Positions 17,352-27,231 are shown, numbered from the stretch's first letter. The stretch: 64,000 bases of DNA from Vicinamibacterales bacterium (GCA_036496585.1 DASXLB010000066.1:1-64000); one strand, 5' to 3'. The notes: generated by a model not told the origin, from the letters alone. Translations and numbers: made by a program.

Positions 17352-19163
17352 ATGATGAGCGACAAAGCTGGACTGACGCACACCGGCATCCGCAAATGGA
17401 TTGACGAGGTCGCGGCCTTGACCCGTCCCGACCGGGTCCTCATCTGCGACGGCTCCGAGGCCGAACGTCGCGCCCTGACCGATGAGTCGGTCGCCGCAGG
17501 CGAGCTGATCGAGCTGAACCAGCAGAAGATGCCGGGGTGCTACCTGCACCGGAGCGCGCCGCATGACGTCGCCCGCACGGAGCACCTCACCTACGTCTGC
17601 ACCGCCGAGAAGGACGCCGCCGGCCCCAACAACAACTGGATGGTCCCGGCCGAGGCGATCGCCAAGCTGACGCCGCTCTTCGCCAATGCCATGCAGGGAC
17701 GGACGATGTACGTCGTCCCCTTCCTGATGGGGCCGCCCGGATCGCGATTCTCGAAAGTCGGCGTCGAGATCACCGACAGCCGCTACGTGGTCCTGAGCAT
17801 GCGGATCATGACGCGCGTCGGACAGGCCGCGCTGGATCACCTCGGCGCCTCGAACGACTTCACCCGCTGTCTGCACTCGCTCGGCGATCTCAGCCCCGAC
17901 CGCCGCTTCATCATGCACTTCCCCGAGACCAACACGGTGTGGTCGATCGGGTCGGGCTACGGCGGCAACGCGCTGCTCGGCAAGAAGTGCATGGCGCTGC
18001 GGCTGGCCAGTTATCTCGCCCGGCAGGAAGGCTGGCTGGCGGAGCACATGCTGCTGCTCGGCCTCCAGGATCCTGAGGGGCGCATGCACTACGTCGCGGG
18101 CGCGTTCCCATCGGCATGCGGCAAGACGAATCTCGCGATGCTGCAGCCGCCGGCGGCGCTGCCAGGGTGGAAGGCCACGACCGTCGGCGACGACATCGCC
18201 TGGATCCGCCCCGGCTCCGACGGACGGCTGTGGGCCGTCAATCCGGAAGCCGGTTTCTTCGGCGTCGTCCCGGGCACGTCCCGCAGGACGAACTCGACGG
18301 CGATGGACATGATCCAGCGCGACACCATCTTTACGAACGTGGCGCTGCGCCCCGACGGCACGCCGTGGTGGGAAGGGCACGACGACCCGGCGCCGACCGA
18401 GGCGCTCGACTGGCAGGGGCGGCCGTGGACACCGGCGGCGACCGAGAAAGCCGCCCATCCCAACAGCCGCTTCACGACCCCCGCCACCAACTGCGCTTCG
18501 CTGTCTCCGGAGTTCGACAACCCGGAGGGGGTCCCGATCTCGGCGATCATCTTCGGCGCGCGGCGGCAGCGCCGCATTCCCCTCGTGTACGAAGCGCACA
18601 CCTGGCAGCACGGGGTCTTCCTGGGCGCGACGCTGTCATCGGAAACGACGGCAGCGGCCACGGGCAAGGTCGGCGTGCTGCGGCGCGATCCGATGGCGAT
18701 GTGGCCGTTCTGCGGTTACGACATGGGGGACTACTTCCAGCACTGGCTCGACGTCGGCCAGTCGATCGCGCGGCCGCCAAAACTGTTCCGGGTGAACTGG
18801 TTCCGCACCGATTCGGCGGGCCGGTTCCTGTGGCCCGGCTTCGGCGACAACCTGCGCGTGCTGAAGTGGATCCTGGATCGCTGCGAGGGTCGCGGCAACG
18901 CGGTCGCCACGGTCATTGGCGCGGTACCCACACCCGACGGCATCGATCGCACGGGTCTCGACATCAGCGATGCCGACATGGCCAGGCTGCTGCGGGTCGA
19001 TCCTCCCGAATGGGTCGAAGCCGTGGCCGGGCAGGACGACTTGATCCGGATGTTCGGCGCGCACATGCCGGCGGCCCTGCGCAACGAGCACGACGAACTG
19101 GCGCACCGGATCCAGGCCGCGATCACGCCGCCGGATGTGATCGGGAGAGACAGCGGAATGTAG
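17352..19163 (+). CDS. pckG: Phosphoenolpyruvate carboxykinase, GTP type
   Basis: A 603-residue cytosolic enzyme converting oxaloacetate and GTP to phosphoenolpyruvate, CO2 and GDP, the entry step of gluconeogenesis. The length is right for the GTP family and unlike the ~530-residue ATP family. Visible motifs are PNNNWMVP near 95, the P-loop FPSACGKTN near 252, the metal-binding region DDIAWIRPG, TPATNCASLSPEFDNPEG, and the mobile-lid segment ending RRIPLVYEA. Either of two adjacent ATG codons may start it; there is no strong Shine-Dalgarno. It is convergent with the glycosyltransferase block, 12 bases away. Confidence 0.95.
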   Translation: MMSDKAGLTHTGIRKWIDEVAALTRPDRVLICDGSEAERRALTDESVAAGELIELNQQKMPGCYLHRSAPHDVARTEHLTYVCTAEKDAAGPNNNWMVPAEAIAKLTPLFANAMQGRTMYVVPFLMGPPGSRFSKVGVEITDSRYVVLSMRIMTRVGQAALDHLGASNDFTRCLHSLGDLSPDRRFIMHFPETNTVWSIGSGYGGNALLGKKCMALRLASYLARQEGWLAEHMLLLGLQDPEGRMHYVAGAFPSACGKTNLAMLQPPAALPGWKATTVGDDIAWIRPGSDGRLWAVNPEAGFFGVVPGTSRRTNSTAMDMIQRDTIFTNVALRPDGTPWWEGHDDPAPTEALDWQGRPWTPAATEKAAHPNSRFTTPATNCASLSPEFDNPEGVPISAIIFGARRQRRIPLVYEAHTWQHGVFLGATLSSETTAAATGKVGVLRRDPMAMWPFCGYDMGDYFQHWLDVGQSIARPPKLFRVNWFRTDSAGRFLWPGFGDNLRVLKWILDRCEGRGNAVATVIGAVPTPDGIDRTGLDISDADMARLLRVDPPEWVEAVAGQDDLIRMFGAHMPAALRNEHDELAHRIQAAITPPDVIGRDSGM

Positions 19164-19175
19164 AAGGGTGGGCGC

Positions 19176-20669
19176 CTACTCTTTCCGAATCTCGACCACG
19201 CGAATCGGCGGTCCCCACCGCTGCGGAGTCGGCTCGACCTGGAAGACCGTCGGTCCGGCGTTCACGTACGACTCGTAGCGATCCAGATCCGACGCGCTGA
19301 TCACGAGCAGGTCGGCGTGATCCCGGTACCACGCGATCGGGTGATCGAGAAGCCGTTCGCTGGCGATCACGCGAAAGCCGGCGGCGTCGAGATAGGTCGG
19401 CCCGCTGTTCTCGACGGCGATCCGGCTGGCATGCGGCACGCTGCCCTTCAGCCAGTCGGCGGCCATTGTCCGCGTATCCGGGCGCTTGAGGGCGTCGAGC
19501 CAGGCCACCGTCTCGACCGCCGGCAGAGCGACGAGCAGGACAATTCCGGCCACCGTGATGACGTGGCGCGCCACCGGGCGGCCAAGCCCGCGGATCCCCG
19601 CGAGCGCCGACGCGATCGCGGCGGCGGCGGACGCGGTCAGGATGCAGAGTGGCGGCAGCAGCGGCAGCGCGTAGCGGCCGAACGCCGGCGCATGGGACGC
19701 GAGCACATAGAAGAACACGGCGGCAAACGCGACGACCGGCGCCCAGGCGCGGCGCGTCGACGGGCGTGCCAGGACCATCGCCGCGCCTGCGATGGCCAGC
19801 GGCACCCACCAGCGCGACCACGCCGGCGACAGGTGCTTTACGTAAGTGAGCCAGAGCGCGCCGCCGGGGGGCGCCCCCGCAAAGCGCGAGAACTGCGCGG
19901 CGAATCCGTCGAGGAACGACGGCAGGTCGAGCAACGTGTAGGGGGCGGCGACGAGAAAAGCCGCCGCCGCGGCCGCGAGGCCCGCCGCCGCTTTGCGCCA
20001 TCGATCCGCGGCCGTCCGGTCGGCGACGAACCACGCGGCCGCGACCGCGACCATGGCGACGCCGCCGTTGTATTTGGCCGCGGCGGCCAATCCACAGGCG
20101 GCACCGGCCCAGGCGTAGCCGGCAGTCGTGCGCAGGCGCGCGGCGCGGACCGCCAGCCACAACGCGAGCGTGGTCAGCGCTGTCAATGGCACGTCGGTGA
20201 GCGCGTAGTGGGATTCGCGTACATGCAGCGAGCGGACCGCGAGCTCGGCCGCGGCAAGCAGGGCGACGCCACGCGACGCGAGATCCCGCGCCAGCCTCCA
20301 GGTCAGCCAGACCGTGGCGACGCCGATCACGGCGGTGACGGCACGACAGGCCAGGTAGATCTTCTCGATCGAGAACGCGTCGAGCGAGGCCCACTCGCCG
20401 TGCAGCGCTCCCCACAGAAAGCGGACGATCTGGACGGACGCGTGCAGATAGATGACGAGCGTCGGATAGTCGAAGAGATGGGTGTTCCAGCTGCCGGTAC
20501 GGAGGATGCGCAGCGCGCGGTCGACGACCTGCGGCTCGTCGATGCCGACGGCGTGCGGCACCCCGGCGGCCAGGAACCAGAGGCGGGCGACCGCGCTCGC
20601 CAGCAGGATCAGCGTCAGGACGAGGGGCTCCACTGCAGGCGGCCAGGCGGCGGTTCGCGGCAATCTCAT
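19176..20669 (-). CDS. GT39-type membrane glycosyltransferase (dolichyl-phosphate-mannose mannosyltransferase-like)
   Basis: A 497-residue GT-C fold protein with about 10-12 membrane spans. The first extracytoplasmic loop carries the acidic pattern typical of GT39 (GIDEPQVV near residue 40), followed by NTHLFDYPTLVIYLHA and the LHVRESHYALTDVP block near 150, which is the best-conserved region of the family. The C-terminal ~100 residues form a soluble domain with PTYLDAAGF. These enzymes transfer a sugar from a polyprenyl-phosphate donor to a periplasmic acceptor. It is the last gene of a three-gene leftward unit and begins 5 bases after the previous stop codon. It is paralogous to the gene at 22033-23583. 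Confidence 0.8.
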   Translation of the reverse strand: MRLPRTAAWPPAVEPLVLTLILLASAVARLWFLAAGVPHAVGIDEPQVVDRALRILRTGSWNTHLFDYPTLVIYLHASVQIVRFLWGALHGEWASLDAFSIEKIYLACRAVTAVIGVATVWLTWRLARDLASRGVALLAAAELAVRSLHVRESHYALTDVPLTALTTLALWLAVRAARLRTTAGYAWAGAACGLAAAAKYNGGVAMVAVAAAWFVADRTAADRWRKAAAGLAAAAAAFLVAAPYTLLDLPSFLDGFAAQFSRFAGAPPGGALWLTYVKHLSPAWSRWWVPLAIAGAAMVLARPSTRRAWAPVVAFAAVFFYVLASHAPAFGRYALPLLPPLCILTASAAAAIASALAGIRGLGRPVARHVITVAGIVLLVALPAVETVAWLDALKRPDTRTMAADWLKGSVPHASRIAVENSGPTYLDAAGFRVIASERLLDHPIAWYRDHADLLVISASDLDRYESYVNAGPTVFQVEPTPQRWGPPIRVVEIRKE

Positions 20670-20674
20670 GTGCG

Positions 20675-22033
20675 CTAACGATATCGCCAGTAGCGGACGA
20701 GATCGAAGTTCTGGGGACTCGGCCCGGTCTGCCAGCACCGCAGCAGTTGCGGATCGCGCCAGTCCCACAGCCGGCCGTGAGCGCGGTCGATCTCGGTGGG
20801 ATCGGAGTTCCACGCCTCGGACGGATAGACGAACGCGCCGGTCCCCGCCGCCGCCACCGACCAGACGAGCGCGATGATCGCCAACGCCCGTCCGGTCGCA
20901 TGCCGCCCGACGATCTCGACGCCGTCGGCGCCAAGCGGCACCATCATCGGCAGCGCGTCGAGCGCGTAGCGCGGCCCGAACGTGTGACCGCCCCACCATA
21001 CGCTGTAGGTCGAGTACAGCAGGAACTGAACCGCGATGGCGGCGGCGCACCAGCGCCGCTCCGGCCGCTCGGACGTCCAGCCGCCCTGTGTCAGCCGGCT
21101 GGCGCCCACCGCCGCGATGGCCACGATCGGACTGAACACGAGCAGTCCACGGCTTGGACTGATCAACAGTCCGAGCATGCCCGCCGGGACACTCGCCGTC
21201 AGACTGCCCGGCACGAAGTGAACGCCTGCGTGCAACGCTTCCAGCCTCGGAACCGCGCCGAGCAGGTGGCCGAACCACACGGTGTTGAGCCCGATCACCA
21301 CTGCCGCCGCGGCAGCGAGCGGCGTCAGGATGAGGATCGAGCCGACACGAACACCCAGGCGCGCGACGACCGAGACCGCGAGCACCGCGATGCACGGCGC
21401 CAGCTGCGGCCGCGCGGCAGCCGCCAAGGCAAGCAGGCAGACGACGAGCAGCGCCCGGAGGCGGGTCAAGTTCGGCGCCATCAGCATCGCGATCGCGATC
21501 ATCAGGGCACAGAGCGCGGTCTCCTGCTGCCACAGCGTCTGGCTGACGGCAGCCCACATGTTCGTCCCGGCGCCGAAGCCGAACGCCACCAGCAGGGCCG
21601 GAACCACGGGCAGCACGGCGCGCGCGCAGAAGAATGCCGCGGCCGCGGCGAGCGCGGTGAGCATCGAGGCCGTCAGCTTCGCCACCACGGCGGCAGCGAT
21701 CGGCGAACTCAGGTCGAGGAGGTGTAGCTTCGCCAGCCCCCAGGCGACACCGGCAGCCGCCAGCGCCGAGGGGAGCGGATACGCGGATCGGTAATTGCCG
21801 CGCCGATCGAGCGCGAAACCTGGCCGCTCGGCGAGAGCCGGGATTCGTCCGACGACGTGATTGAGACGCAGTGTGCCGCGCGTGGCGAGCTCGATCGCCG
21901 TGTACTTGGCGGGCTGTGAGTCATAGCTGGGAATCTCGCGTCCGTTCGCGTTGTAGAGCAGGAACAGACAGAGCGTCAGCGCGCCCGCCGGAAGCCAGTC
22001 GCTACGGAGGCGGCCCATTCCGCTCGCCGGCAC
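20675..22033 (-). CDS. GT-C-like polytopic membrane protein of unknown function
   Basis: A 452-residue protein with roughly ten hydrophobic spans. An early loop holds GREIPSYDSQPAKYTAIELATRG, with an acidic residue positioned like the first-loop Asp of GT-C enzymes, and a later loop has YSVWWGGHTFGPRYALDALPMM, a block I associate with uncharacterised bacterial mannosyltransferase-like proteins. The start at 22033 is GTG and shares one base with the TAG stop of the upstream gene, which implies translational coupling; an ATG five codons later is an alternative. Flanking GT39 genes support a role in glycosylating a lipid or cell-surface acceptor. The specific reaction is not known. Confidence 0.68.
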   Translation of the reverse strand: MPASGMGRLRSDWLPAGALTLCLFLLYNANGREIPSYDSQPAKYTAIELATRGTLRLNHVVGRIPALAERPGFALDRRGNYRSAYPLPSALAAAGVAWGLAKLHLLDLSSPIAAAVVAKLTASMLTALAAAAAFFCARAVLPVVPALLVAFGFGAGTNMWAAVSQTLWQQETALCALMIAIAMLMAPNLTRLRALLVVCLLALAAAARPQLAPCIAVLAVSVVARLGVRVGSILILTPLAAAAAVVIGLNTVWFGHLLGAVPRLEALHAGVHFVPGSLTASVPAGMLGLLISPSRGLLVFSPIVAIAAVGASRLTQGGWTSERPERRWCAAAIAVQFLLYSTYSVWWGGHTFGPRYALDALPMMVPLGADGVEIVGRHATGRALAIIALVWSVAAAGTGAFVYPSEAWNSDPTEIDRAHGRLWDWRDPQLLRCWQTGPSPQNFDLVRYWRYR

Positions 22034-23583
22034 TAGCGGGCGCGCCTTTCGTAGATGGAGACGTCCGGTCCCGGGCGGCGGATGGCTGGCGAACGCTGCA
22101 GCGGAAGGAAGAACGCGTCGGATTGATCGAACGCCTCGGGCGCCACCGCATCGATGCCCGTCGAGATGTCCTGCACGAGGCGGTAGTCACCATTGATGAG
22201 GGCGTCAACTGACTCCGGCACCCGGCTGTAGAGGCGCAGCGGCGAGCGCGGCACGATCACGAAGTCGGGCAGACTCTGCGGAGTCGCATCGAGACTGGTC
22301 TCACGCCAGTTCGACCCGGACCATTGCACCTTTCCGTAGACGGAGCCCGTCTGCGCAATCGTCGCGCCCGAGGGGACGTGTGCGGCGATCCACTGCGCGG
22401 CGAGCAGCCGGCTGTCGGTTCGCGCCAACAGGGTATCGAGCCAGAACGCGGCCCGCATCGAGGGGAATGCCAGCAGCGCGGACAGCGCCACCACCACGGC
22501 GACCTTGTAATGGCCAGCCCTGCCCGCCAGAGAGGCAATCGCCTCCGCGGCCGCCACACAGATGAACGGCACGAGCGGCAAGGCGTATCTCGCGAACACC
22601 GTGCTCCCCGTGCTCGCGGCGGCGAGGTAGGCGACGGGGAACGAGACGAGCGCCACGGCCTCGCGTCGTTGACGGACCAGCAGCAATACGAATCCGGCGG
22701 CCGCGACGATCACGACCGGCCAGCCGACCGCCGCCGGCAACAGATCGAACGCGTAGGCGCGGAGCGGCGAGCCGATGGCGAGCTGCTGTCCGTCGTGCAC
22801 GTGTCCTGACGCGAGATGGTCGTGGAGCGCGCGGGTGCCTGCCAGGAACGCCGGGGCGTCGAGTGCGGCGTAGGGCGTGCCGGCGAGAAATCCCAGGATT
22901 GCCGCCAGAGCCATGCCGAGGGCGAGGCGCCAGGATGTCCGCGCCAGATCCTTCGACCGCGCGCCGTCGTAGAGAGCCAGCACCAGGCCGGGCACCATCA
23001 CGAGAATGCCGTTGAACTTGATGGAGGCTGCCAGGCCTGCGGCGAGCCCGAATGCGGCGGCGCGCCACGGCGTCAACACCCTCGCGCCGAGCAGCACCGT
23101 CATCGCGGCGACGATCGCCAGGGTCATCGGCACGTCGAGCATGCCGAAATGCGATTCGCGGACGGCCAGGAACGTGACGGCACACAAAAAAGCGGCGGTC
23201 CTGGCGGCGGCGCGCCCCGAGACGATCCGGCTCACTTCGTGGACAGCGTAGACCAGCGCCGTGCCGAGCAGCACTCCCAGCAGCCGGGCCGTGAAGATCA
23301 GCTCCGCCAGTCTGGCGGGAGCGTCGTGGAACAGGCCGGCGAGACCTTCGAGGCGGAACACGGCGGCGAGGACGTAGACGTACAAGGTCGGCCAGATGAA
23401 GTAGTGCGGATTGAGATCGCCATCGGCGACGCGCGTCGCCAGGTTCACGAGCTGACGCTCGTCCGGGCGGCACTCGGTGTGCGGGAGCCCGAACCCGGCG
23501 CCCCAGACACGCAGCGCGAACGCGGCCGCCAGGATCGCGATGAGCGGCCACGTCGCTCTGACCGCGGCAGCCGGCGTGTTCAT
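22033..23583 (-). CDS. GT39-type membrane glycosyltransferase, first gene of the GT-C unit
   Basis: A 516-residue polytopic protein starting with a hydrophobic helix and the loop GLPHTECRPDERQLVNLA, which contains the DE pair expected for a GT39 catalytic loop. HYFIWPTLYVYVLA and LAVRESHFGMLDVPMTLAI follow and match the same blocks in the downstream paralogue. The C-terminal soluble part holds TIAQTGSVYGKVQWSG. It probably moves a sugar from polyprenyl phosphate on the periplasmic side. It leads a three-gene leftward operon and is divergent from the GCS2-type ligase gene over only about 50 bases, so the two clusters share a promoter region. Confidence 0.8.
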   Translation of the reverse strand: MNTPAAAVRATWPLIAILAAAFALRVWGAGFGLPHTECRPDERQLVNLATRVADGDLNPHYFIWPTLYVYVLAAVFRLEGLAGLFHDAPARLAELIFTARLLGVLLGTALVYAVHEVSRIVSGRAAARTAAFLCAVTFLAVRESHFGMLDVPMTLAIVAAMTVLLGARVLTPWRAAAFGLAAGLAASIKFNGILVMVPGLVLALYDGARSKDLARTSWRLALGMALAAILGFLAGTPYAALDAPAFLAGTRALHDHLASGHVHDGQQLAIGSPLRAYAFDLLPAAVGWPVVIVAAAGFVLLLVRQRREAVALVSFPVAYLAAASTGSTVFARYALPLVPFICVAAAEAIASLAGRAGHYKVAVVVALSALLAFPSMRAAFWLDTLLARTDSRLLAAQWIAAHVPSGATIAQTGSVYGKVQWSGSNWRETSLDATPQSLPDFVIVPRSPLRLYSRVPESVDALINGDYRLVQDISTGIDAVAPEAFDQSDAFFLPLQRSPAIRRPGPDVSIYERRAR

Positions 23584-23632
23584 CGCGGTGTGAGTGTAAA
23601 CCAGCGAGGCGGCGCTTCTCCATTATGATGAC

Positions 23633-24760
23633 GTGATGGGGCACGCGTTCACCATCGGGGTCGAGGAGGAATTCCAGATCGTCGACCCCGATAGCTGGGA
23701 GCTGCGTTCGCACGTCTCGGAGCTGCTGACGGCCTCGGAGACGTCGCTCGGGGATCAGATCAAGCGCGAGTTGCACCAGTCGATCGTCGAGGTCGGCACG
23801 AAGATCTGCGCCGACGTCACCGAGCTCGCCGACGAGGTCTGCCGTATCCGACGCGATCTCTCGGCCAACGCCGAGCGGGTGGGCATGCGAATCGCCGCCG
23901 CCGGAACGCATCCGTTCTCGAACTGGAAGGACCAGATCATCTCGCCGGGCGCGCGCTACGAGAGCATCGTCGAGGAGCTGCAGCAGCTGGCGCGCTCGCT
24001 GCTCATCTTCGGGCTGCACATCCACGTCGCGGTACCCGACAAGGCGAGCACGATTGAACTCCTGAACGAGGCGCGCTATTTCCTGCCGCACCTGCTGGCG
24101 CTCTCGACCAGCTCGCCGTTCTGGCAGGGGCGCGACACCGGCCTGAAGTCCTATCGGACGACGGTGTTCCGGCGCTTCCCGCGCAGCGGGATCCCCGACA
24201 AGTTCGACTCATGGAGCGAGTACGAGAACTACGTCGACACGCTCGTCGAGCTGCATTGCATCGACAACGGCAAGAAGGTGTGGTGGGACCTGCGCCCGCA
24301 TCCGGTGTTCGGCACGCTGGAGTTCCGGGTCTGCGACGTGCCCACCTCGCCGCGGGTGACGATCGCGCTGGCCGCGCTGGCGCAGGCGATCGTCGTCAAG
24401 CTTTATCGGCTGCGTCGCCGCAACCTCGGATTCAGGATTTATCCGCGCAGCCTGGTGGAAGAGAACAAGTGGCGCGCGGCGCGCTACGGCATCGACGGCA
24501 AGCTCATCGACTTCGGCAAACGTCAGGAAGTGCCGATGCGGGAGCTGGCGCTCGAACTGCTCGAGTTCGTGGACGATGTCGCCGATGAACTGGGCAGCCG
24601 CGAGGCGCTGCAGTACGTCCACACGATCGTCGAGACCGGCACCAGCGCGGATCGCCAGCTCGAGGTGTTCCGCCGGACCGGCGATCTGCGCGCGGTGGTG
24701 CAGTGGGTGGTCGAGGAGACGCGCGCCGGCAACGCTCCGGCCATCGGGACCGGGCGCTGA
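23633..24760 (+). CDS. GCS2-type carboxylate-amine ligase (YbdK family)
   Basis: A 375-residue enzyme of the glutamate-cysteine-ligase type 2 family. The N-terminal FTIGVEEEFQIVDP contains the metal-binding glutamates; GTHPFSNW, the GLHIHVAVPD block (usually CHVHVG) and LRPHPVFGTLEFRVCDVPT follow in the right order. Members form an amide between a carboxylate, often glutamate, and an amine, using ATP. It opens a rightward run of two ATP-grasp enzymes, a metalloprotein of the M29 group and two esterases, so it probably performs one condensation step in a small-molecule or peptide pathway, not housekeeping glutathione synthesis. The start is GTG at 23633 or ATG at 23636; there is no clear Shine-Dalgarno. 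Confidence 0.87.
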   Translation: MMGHAFTIGVEEEFQIVDPDSWELRSHVSELLTASETSLGDQIKRELHQSIVEVGTKICADVTELADEVCRIRRDLSANAERVGMRIAAAGTHPFSNWKDQIISPGARYESIVEELQQLARSLLIFGLHIHVAVPDKASTIELLNEARYFLPHLLALSTSSPFWQGRDTGLKSYRTTVFRRFPRSGIPDKFDSWSEYENYVDTLVELHCIDNGKKVWWDLRPHPVFGTLEFRVCDVPTSPRVTIALAALAQAIVVKLYRLRRRNLGFRIYPRSLVEENKWRAARYGIDGKLIDFGKRQEVPMRELALELLEFVDDVADELGSREALQYVHTIVETGTSADRQLEVFRRTGDLRAVVQWVVEETRAGNAPAIGTGR

Positions 24761-24827
24761 CCTTCCGGCCCCGGCCGACAGCGGTTTGTCGACCAGATCT
24801 TGGACCTGGCACGAGATGGAGACGGAC

Positions 24828-25778
24828 ATGAAAATCGGCTTGTTGTGCGGCCGCGAATTCGCGTTCCCCCCCGCGTTCCTCGATCGGGTCAACCGGCTCG
24901 GTGCAGAGCATGGGATCACCGCCGAGTTCGTGAAGCTGACCGGCACCACGATGGGCGAGCCGTCCGGCTACCGCGTCATCGTCGATCGCATCTCGCATGA
25001 GGTCGAGTACTACCGCGCTTTTCTCAAGCATGCGGTGCTGACCGGCACCTACGTGATCAACAACCCCTTCTGGTGGACGGCCGACGACAAGTTCTTCAAC
25101 TACGCGATCGCGCAGAAAGTCGGCGTCGCGGTGCCGAAAACGGTGGTCCTGCCGCAGAAGTCGTACCCGTCGGAGATCGATCTCACGCCGGAATCACTGC
25201 ACAACCTCGGATATCCGATCGACTGGGACGGGCTGCTCGACTACGTCGGCCGTCCGGCGATCCTGAAGCCCTACTCGGGCGGCGGCTGGAAGCACGTCTA
25301 CAAGGTGAACAACCGCGAGGAACTGATCGCGGCCTACGACGGCACCGGGCCGTACTGCATGACGCTGCAGCAGTTCATCCACTTCGACCAGTACGTGCGG
25401 TGCTTCACGTTCGGCAAGACCGACATCACGCCGGTCCGCTACGATCCGCACGAACGGCGCTACCTCGTCGAGCATTCCTATCTGACGCCCGAGCTCGGGT
25501 CGCGCATCATCAAGGACGCGCAGACGCTGAACACCGCGCTCGGCTACGAGATGAACACCATCGAGTTCGCGGTCGAGAACGGCATCCCCTACGCCATCGA
25601 CTTCCTCAACCCGGCGCCCGACTTCGAGCGCGACCGCATCACGCCGCACTACTTCGAGATCGTCGTCGACAAGATGGCGCGGCTGGTGATCGACCGGGCG
25701 CTCAGCGGCCAGCCCACACAGTCGTGGCCGCGATGGGCCGAGATGACGGGGCTCGGCACGACGACCGGACCGGTTTAG
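24828..25778 (+). CDS. RimK-like ATP-grasp ligase
   Basis: A 316-residue ATP-grasp protein. A Rossmann-like N-terminal part starts MKIGLLCGREFAFPP; the nucleotide-binding loop is AILKPYSGGGWKHVYKV near residue 145; and the metal-binding strand is NTIEFAVENGIPYAIDFLNPAPD near 245, with the expected Glu, Asp and Asn. ATP-grasp enzymes join a carboxylate, via an acyl phosphate, to an amine or thiol. The ATG at 24828 is preferred over one 12 bases upstream because the Rossmann strand begins right there. The gene is 67 bases after the GCS2-type ligase in the same direction. No known biosynthetic ATP-grasp subfamily (D-Ala ligase, PurK, glutathione synthetase) matches, so its substrate is open. Confidence 0.85.
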   Translation: MKIGLLCGREFAFPPAFLDRVNRLGAEHGITAEFVKLTGTTMGEPSGYRVIVDRISHEVEYYRAFLKHAVLTGTYVINNPFWWTADDKFFNYAIAQKVGVAVPKTVVLPQKSYPSEIDLTPESLHNLGYPIDWDGLLDYVGRPAILKPYSGGGWKHVYKVNNREELIAAYDGTGPYCMTLQQFIHFDQYVRCFTFGKTDITPVRYDPHERRYLVEHSYLTPELGSRIIKDAQTLNTALGYEMNTIEFAVENGIPYAIDFLNPAPDFERDRITPHYFEIVVDKMARLVIDRALSGQPTQSWPRWAEMTGLGTTTGPV

Positions 25779-25854
25779 GAGGTGGGGTTGGAACGCCCGA
25801 AAGCCGGCCGCGCGAGACGCGAACGGCAGACTGCCAACTGGGAGCTGGAAGCTG

Positions 25855-27231
25855 GTGACTGATCCCGCGGCGGCGTGGAATGCGATCCTGCGCGTCGAGA
25901 GCGACGCCGATCTGTGCGGCACACTGGCCGATCGGATGCGGGCCGGCCGCCTGACGTTCGGCGGACGCCTGCTCTGTCCGTTCCTGCGGCCGTTTTTCCT
26001 GCATCCGCGCGACGAGGGACGGGTGGCGCGCGCCTCCGAGGCGCTCTGGCGTCTCGGCGAGCGGCTGGCCGCGGTAGCGCCGGCGGATCCCGCGCTGATG
26101 CGGTCGCTCGGCATGAGCGACGCCGAGATGGCGCTGGCCGCCATCGAGCCCGGCCCGGGGCCGGCCAGCACCGCCGGCCGCGCCGACGCCTTTCTGCTTC
26201 CCGACTCGCTCGAGTTCGCGGAGTACAACGCCGAGAGTCCGGCCGGCGCCGCCTACAGCCAGCGGCTGTCGGAGCTCTTCGACAGCGGCGTCATGATGGC
26301 GCGGTTCCGGCAGCAGTTCGAGGTGCGCTACTACACGCCGGTCGACGCGATCCGGGCCGCGCTGCTGCAAACGTGGGCCGAATGGAGTGGCACGCACACG
26401 GCGCCGCGCATGGCGATCGTCGACTGGCGGGAAGTGCCGACCTGGAGCGAGTTCGAGCTGCTGCGCGACGCGTTCACCGCGGCAGGAATCGAGACGTCGA
26501 TCCACGATCCGCGCGACCTCACCTTCGACGGCTCCCGCTTGTACGGCGGCGGGCGCGCGATCGACTTCGTCTACCGTCGGGTGCTGATCAACGATATCGT
26601 GGCGCGGCCCGATGAATGCCGTGCATTGGTCGACGCCTACCGTGCCGGCGCCGTGTGCGTGGCCAACAACCTCCGCTGCAAGATCCCGCACAAGAAGGCG
26701 TTCTTCGCGGTGCTGACCGACGAACGCTACGCGCATCTGTTCGATCCGGCGGACCTGGACGCGGTGCGCGCGCACGTGCCCTGGACGCGGATGGTCGACG
26801 GGAAGATCGCCGACGACGTTCGCGGCCGCCGCGAGGACTGCGTCCTCAAGCCGAACGACGAGTATGGCGGGACCGGCGTGATGCTCGGATGGGAGTCGAC
26901 CGGGTCGGCCTGGGACGCGGCGCTTCAGAGCGCGGTCGCCGACGGCGGCTGGATCGCGCAGCGCCGGATCGCCGTCCGCCGCGAGCCGTTCCCCGTCTGC
27001 GACGGCGGCACGGTGGTCGACCGCGACATGCTCGTCGACTTCGCCCCCTACTTGTTCCGCGGCCGTGTCGCGGGGTTCCTCACACGCCTGAGCGCCAGTG
27101 GACTCGCCAACGTCACCTCCGGCGGCGGGCAGGTCCCGGCGTTCGTGGTCCAGCCCAGGGACATCGGGCCCGAAGACGCCGGGTTCGAGGCCGGCCTGCA
27201 GGTGACGGATTCGACACTGCGCCGCCAATGA
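25855..27231 (+). CDS. Circularly permuted ATP-grasp protein
   Basis: A 458-residue protein. ESAEYN-like landmarks occur early (LEFAEYNAESPAG near 125), then MAIVDWREVPTWSEFE, IDFVYRRVLINDIV near 240, IPHKKAFFAVL, and DCVLKPNDEYGGTGVMLGW near 340. The nucleotide-binding VLKP-GGTGV loop comes after the FVYRR strand, as expected for the circularly permuted ATP-grasp group, whose members are predicted amide ligases of peptide-like products. The start is GTG, directly after a short intergenic stretch rich in CTGCCAACTGG-type repeats. The stop overlaps the next start codon (ATGA), so translation is coupled to the M29-like gene. Confidence 0.82.
   Translation: MTDPAAAWNAILRVESDADLCGTLADRMRAGRLTFGGRLLCPFLRPFFLHPRDEGRVARASEALWRLGERLAAVAPADPALMRSLGMSDAEMALAAIEPGPGPASTAGRADAFLLPDSLEFAEYNAESPAGAAYSQRLSELFDSGVMMARFRQQFEVRYYTPVDAIRAALLQTWAEWSGTHTAPRMAIVDWREVPTWSEFELLRDAFTAAGIETSIHDPRDLTFDGSRLYGGGRAIDFVYRRVLINDIVARPDECRALVDAYRAGAVCVANNLRCKIPHKKAFFAVLTDERYAHLFDPADLDAVRAHVPWTRMVDGKIADDVRGRREDCVLKPNDEYGGTGVMLGWESTGSAWDAALQSAVADGGWIAQRRIAVRREPFPVCDGGTVVDRDMLVDFAPYLFRGRVAGFLTRLSASGLANVTSGGGQVPAFVVQPRDIGPEDAGFEAGLQVTDSTLRRQ

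Noticed and set aside
23633..24760. Glutathione biosynthesis gene gshA
   Set aside because: YbdK-type GCS2 members are not the main glutamate-cysteine ligase, and the context of ATP-grasp and esterase genes argues for another substrate.
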